Assembly: GCA_030609785.1 (NCBI GenBank)
Contig: JAUWTC010000073.1
Span: forward strand, 1 to 8,781
DNA from: Holophagae bacterium
Lineage (GTDB): Bacteria; Acidobacteriota; Thermoanaerobaculia; Thermoanaerobaculales; Sulfomarinibacteraceae
Reading direction: 5' to 3'
DNA length: 8,781 bases
Part shown: piece by piece, positions 6,867-8,781 of the stretch
How the letters are laid out: each line of letters starts with the position of its first letter
Position numbering within the stretch: the first letter of the stretch is position 1
Notes under the pieces: model-generated
Databases searched by the model: none
The model's input: only the letters and a program-made list of their open reading frames with translations
What the model was told of the DNA's origin: nothing
Position numbers and translations under genes: made by a program

Positions 6867-7943
6867 TCATTCCACAACCTCGACGGGCAGATCTCTTGAC
6901 AGGCCGGCGACGTCGGAGATCACCCGTTCGCCCTCTTCGAGGCCGGAGACGACTTCGATCATGCCGTCGTCCCGCAGTCCGGTCTGAATGCGCTTCACGG
7001 CGATGCGGCCATCCTGGGCCAGGTAGACCTTGGGTGTGTCGGAGGTCAGGATCGCCGAGACCGGCAACCACAGACTTTGCACGACATCGGGGGCCTCAAG
7101 GGTCACGTTGGCGAACATTCCGGGTTTGAGGCCGTCGGCCGGTGCAGTTCCGACGACCTCGAAGGAGCGACTTGCCTCTTGCACCACAGGGTCGATCGAG
7201 TAGAGCTTGGCCCGGCGCAGCGGTTGGCGGGGGTCGATGCTGAAGTCGAATCCATCCAGACCCTGAAGGGCCCCAACCCAGTGGGAGGGAACCCGTGCAA
7301 CGATCTTGACCTTGCTGCCGATGGCCATCTCCAATAGGCCTCCCCCGACATCTGCCCATTGGCCGGCCACCACCGACCGTCCGGTGACGGCGCCGTCGGC
7401 CGGCGCGCGAATGACCGACACTTCGAAGTCGTGCTGAGCGAGATCGCGAATGGCGACCGCCTCGAGCAGAGCTGCGGCCGCCAGGTCATGGCGGGCTTGT
7501 GCCTGGTCGAAGGCAGCCTGCGGAATGGTCTTGTCCGAAACCAGGTCCTGCTTCCGGGCGAGTTCACGGCGGGCCAGTTCCAGGTCGGCTTTTGCCGCCT
7601 GAATCCGCGCTTCCGCCTGCCGGAGCCGCAGTTCAAAAGTCCTGGGGGCAACCGACACCAGGGCCTGTCCTTTGACGACTCGATCACCGACTTCGACGTC
7701 GACCTGTTCAACTCTCCCGGCGACCTCGGAGGAGATCCTGACTGAGTCAAATGCCCTGATCTCACCGACCAGGGCGACCGAGGGCCGTTCTTCCCGTACT
7801 TCCGGCACAATCTCCCTGACCTTTCTCGGCTCGAGGTTGCGGTCAAGGCTCTCTCTGGCGGTAGCGGAGTCGTCGGAGCCTCCCGGATGACAGGCGACAA
7901 GGCTCAATGTCAGGATCAGTACTGATAGAGATTTCGATTGCAC
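6867..7943 (-). CDS. RND-type membrane fusion lipoprotein (HlyD/AcrA family)
   Basis: This 358-residue periplasmic adaptor should link the RND pump to the outer-membrane channel. The leader ends in the lipobox LVAC, with the lipidated cysteine at residue 18. The domains are ordered as in AcrA: the first lipoyl half (about 66-98, with VAGRVEQVDVEVGDRVVKGQ), an alpha-helical hairpin (about 101-175, rich in Ala, Gln, Arg and Leu), the second lipoyl half with the family motif VIRAPADGAVTGRSV (177-191), a beta barrel (about 210-285, including LKPGMFANVTL at 272-282) and the membrane-proximal domain (about 286-358, WLPVSAIL at 292-299). The GTG start at 7943 is chosen because the lipoprotein leader begins there and GAGGAG lies 7 bases upstream; the open frame continues further but without a plausible leader. 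It starts 4 bases after the channel gene's stop codon. Its stop is followed at once by a heptamer repeat. Confidence 0.95.
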   Translation of the reverse strand: MQSKSLSVLILTLSLVACHPGGSDDSATARESLDRNLEPRKVREIVPEVREERPSVALVGEIRAFDSVRISSEVAGRVEQVDVEVGDRVVKGQALVSVAPRTFELRLRQAEARIQAAKADLELARRELARKQDLVSDKTIPQAAFDQAQARHDLAAAALLEAVAIRDLAQHDFEVSVIRAPADGAVTGRSVVAGQWADVGGGLLEMAIGSKVKIVARVPSHWVGALQGLDGFDFSIDPRQPLRRAKLYSIDPVVQEASRSFEVVGTAPADGLKPGMFANVTLEAPDVVQSLWLPVSAILTSDTPKVYLAQDGRIAVKRIQTGLRDDGMIEVVSGLEEGERVISDVAGLSRDLPVEVVE

Positions 7944-7947
7944 GGTG

Positions 7948-8781
7948 TCACTCCTCGGAGGCTGCCGGAGCAGCCAATATGGCCATGGGGTCGAGATCCG
8001 GCAGAGGGCTGAGACCGATCGCGTGGCGCAGGGCAATGGCCTGGTACTCACGTTGCGCCCCGGCGATGATGGCCGCCGTCTCGGCATCGATTTGTTCCGT
8101 CGTGGTCGTCAAGAGGTCAGTTGCGGAGTTCTCACCGACTCGGTAGGCCCGTTCGACCTGGCGGTAGGCTTCCCTGGCGGCATCGACGCGTTCATCGGCC
8201 GCCTCGTCGGCGGCAACGGCCGCTCGGTGGCTGATGGCGGCCGCGTCAACCTGGTTGCCGATACCTCGGAAAATCTCGCGCCCGAGAAACTCCATCTGGC
8301 GAAGGTCTTCCCGCGCCTCGGCGACTCTGGCCGCCGTTCGGCCGCCGTCCCAGATCGGCACCGTTGCCGTCAATGCGACCGAAGTCCAGTCTTGGGAGGG
8401 GAATACAGCCTTTTGACTGTAGTACTGCGCCTGAGCGGTGACCTCGGGCAGCCACGCACCCTTCTCGATCTTGATCATCAGGCCTGCGGCCTCAAGCTGG
8501 TGCTCCAGCGTCGTGACCTCCAGCCTCGTGGCCATGGCCTGGTCGACCAACTGGTCGTTCGTTCCCTCCGGCGCCGGTACATGACGCAGGGGGGCCAACC
8601 TCTCGATCGGGCCGGCGCCGGTCAATCGCTCGAGGTAACGGAGCGACAAGGCCGCGTCGCCTTCGGCCACCACCTGTCGTTGAAATGCCGCCGCGCGTTC
8701 GGAACGCCAGCGCGCCACATCGGCGGCGGCGGTTTCTCCGACCTCGAAGCGGCGACGAGCCACCATCAGTTGACTTTCGAT
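7948..8781 (-). CDS. TolC-like outer-membrane efflux protein, C-terminal part (start outside window)
   Basis: The window ends inside this gene; 277 residues to the stop are visible. They fit the outer-membrane efflux (OEP) family: the end of the first repeat with RRRFEVGETAAADVARWRSE (10-29 of the visible part), the link to the second repeat with LPEVTAQAQYYSQ (111-123), the strand segment TVPIWDGGRT (140-149), then long Ala/Arg/Glu-rich helices and the conserved closing block YRVGENSATDLLTTTTEQID (214-233) and REYQAIALRHAIGL (244-257). By family, three copies form the outer-membrane and periplasmic tunnel through which the pump expels its substrate. It is the first visible gene of the efflux operon and overlaps the ribosome binding site of the next gene. 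Its N-terminus is off the window, so a lipobox or signal peptide cannot be checked. The product ends in a short Pro/Ala-rich tail, ASEE. Confidence 0.93.
   Translation of the reverse strand: MESQLMVARRRFEVGETAAADVARWRSERAAAFQRQVVAEGDAALSLRYLERLTGAGPIERLAPLRHVPAPEGTNDQLVDQAMATRLEVTTLEHQLEAAGLMIKIEKGAWLPEVTAQAQYYSQKAVFPSQDWTSVALTATVPIWDGGRTAARVAEAREDLRQMEFLGREIFRGIGNQVDAAAISHRAAVAADEAADERVDAAREAYRQVERAYRVGENSATDLLTTTTEQIDAETAAIIAGAQREYQAIALRHAIGLSPLPDLDPMAILAAPAASEE
7951..7956 (-). promoter_or_regulatory. Shine-Dalgarno of the fusion-protein gene inside the channel gene
   Basis: On the minus strand GAGGAG, which is also the last two Glu codons of the TolC-like gene, stands 7 bases before the GTG at 7943-7941. 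The channel's TGA (7950-7948) lies between them. Ribosomes ending on the channel gene would stop on top of this start, so coupled translation is likely. This decides the GTG start. Confidence 0.75.

Overview
This is an 8.8 kb window from a Gram-negative bacterium. It holds an envelope-spanning efflux system and outer-membrane or periplasmic proteins: a TolC-type channel, two predicted lipoproteins and a Sec-secreted protein. The efflux genes are G+C-rich and the middle cassette is patchier. For example, the 60-base lines starting at 2101 and 2521 each have 26 G+C, while those at 5401 and 7561 have 38 and 40. I cannot name the phylum. Composition and the intergenic heptamer/octamer repeats would be compatible with Acidobacteriota-like or deltaproteobacterial genomes, but that is a weak guess.

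Layout. (1) Bases 1-371, plus strand: the 3' part of a GNAT-family N-acetyltransferase gene. (2) Bases 448-3158, minus strand: a two-gene operon encoding two divergent DUF1254/DUF1214 proteins. The upstream gene encodes a predicted lipoprotein and the downstream gene a Sec-secreted protein. (3) Bases 3204-3334: a second copy of the last 131 bases of the GNAT gene (105 bases identical), left as a headless remnant. The DUF1254 operon therefore sits between two direct copies of the acetyltransferase 3' end. (4) Bases 3470-8781, minus strand: a tripartite RND efflux locus in the order TolC-like outer-membrane protein (cut by the window end), lipoprotein membrane fusion protein, HAE1-type RND pump.

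How the genes work together. The channel and fusion-protein genes are 4 bases apart and probably translationally coupled. The RND pump follows after a 289-base gap filled with at least six kinds of short tandem repeat. The pump keeps the Asp-Asp/Lys proton-relay residues, so it should be functional; its substrate cannot be read from sequence. No regulator gene is visible. The DUF1254/DUF1214 pair has no established biochemical role that I can assign.

The most unusual structure is the acetyltransferase 3'-end duplication around the DUF1254 operon. It looks like the arrangement left when an element integrates into the 3' end of a gene and restores it, but no integrase or transposase is in the window. 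The second is the repeat-filled spacer inside the efflux operon. Its AGCTRTC heptamer type also follows the GNAT stop codon in the same orientation.
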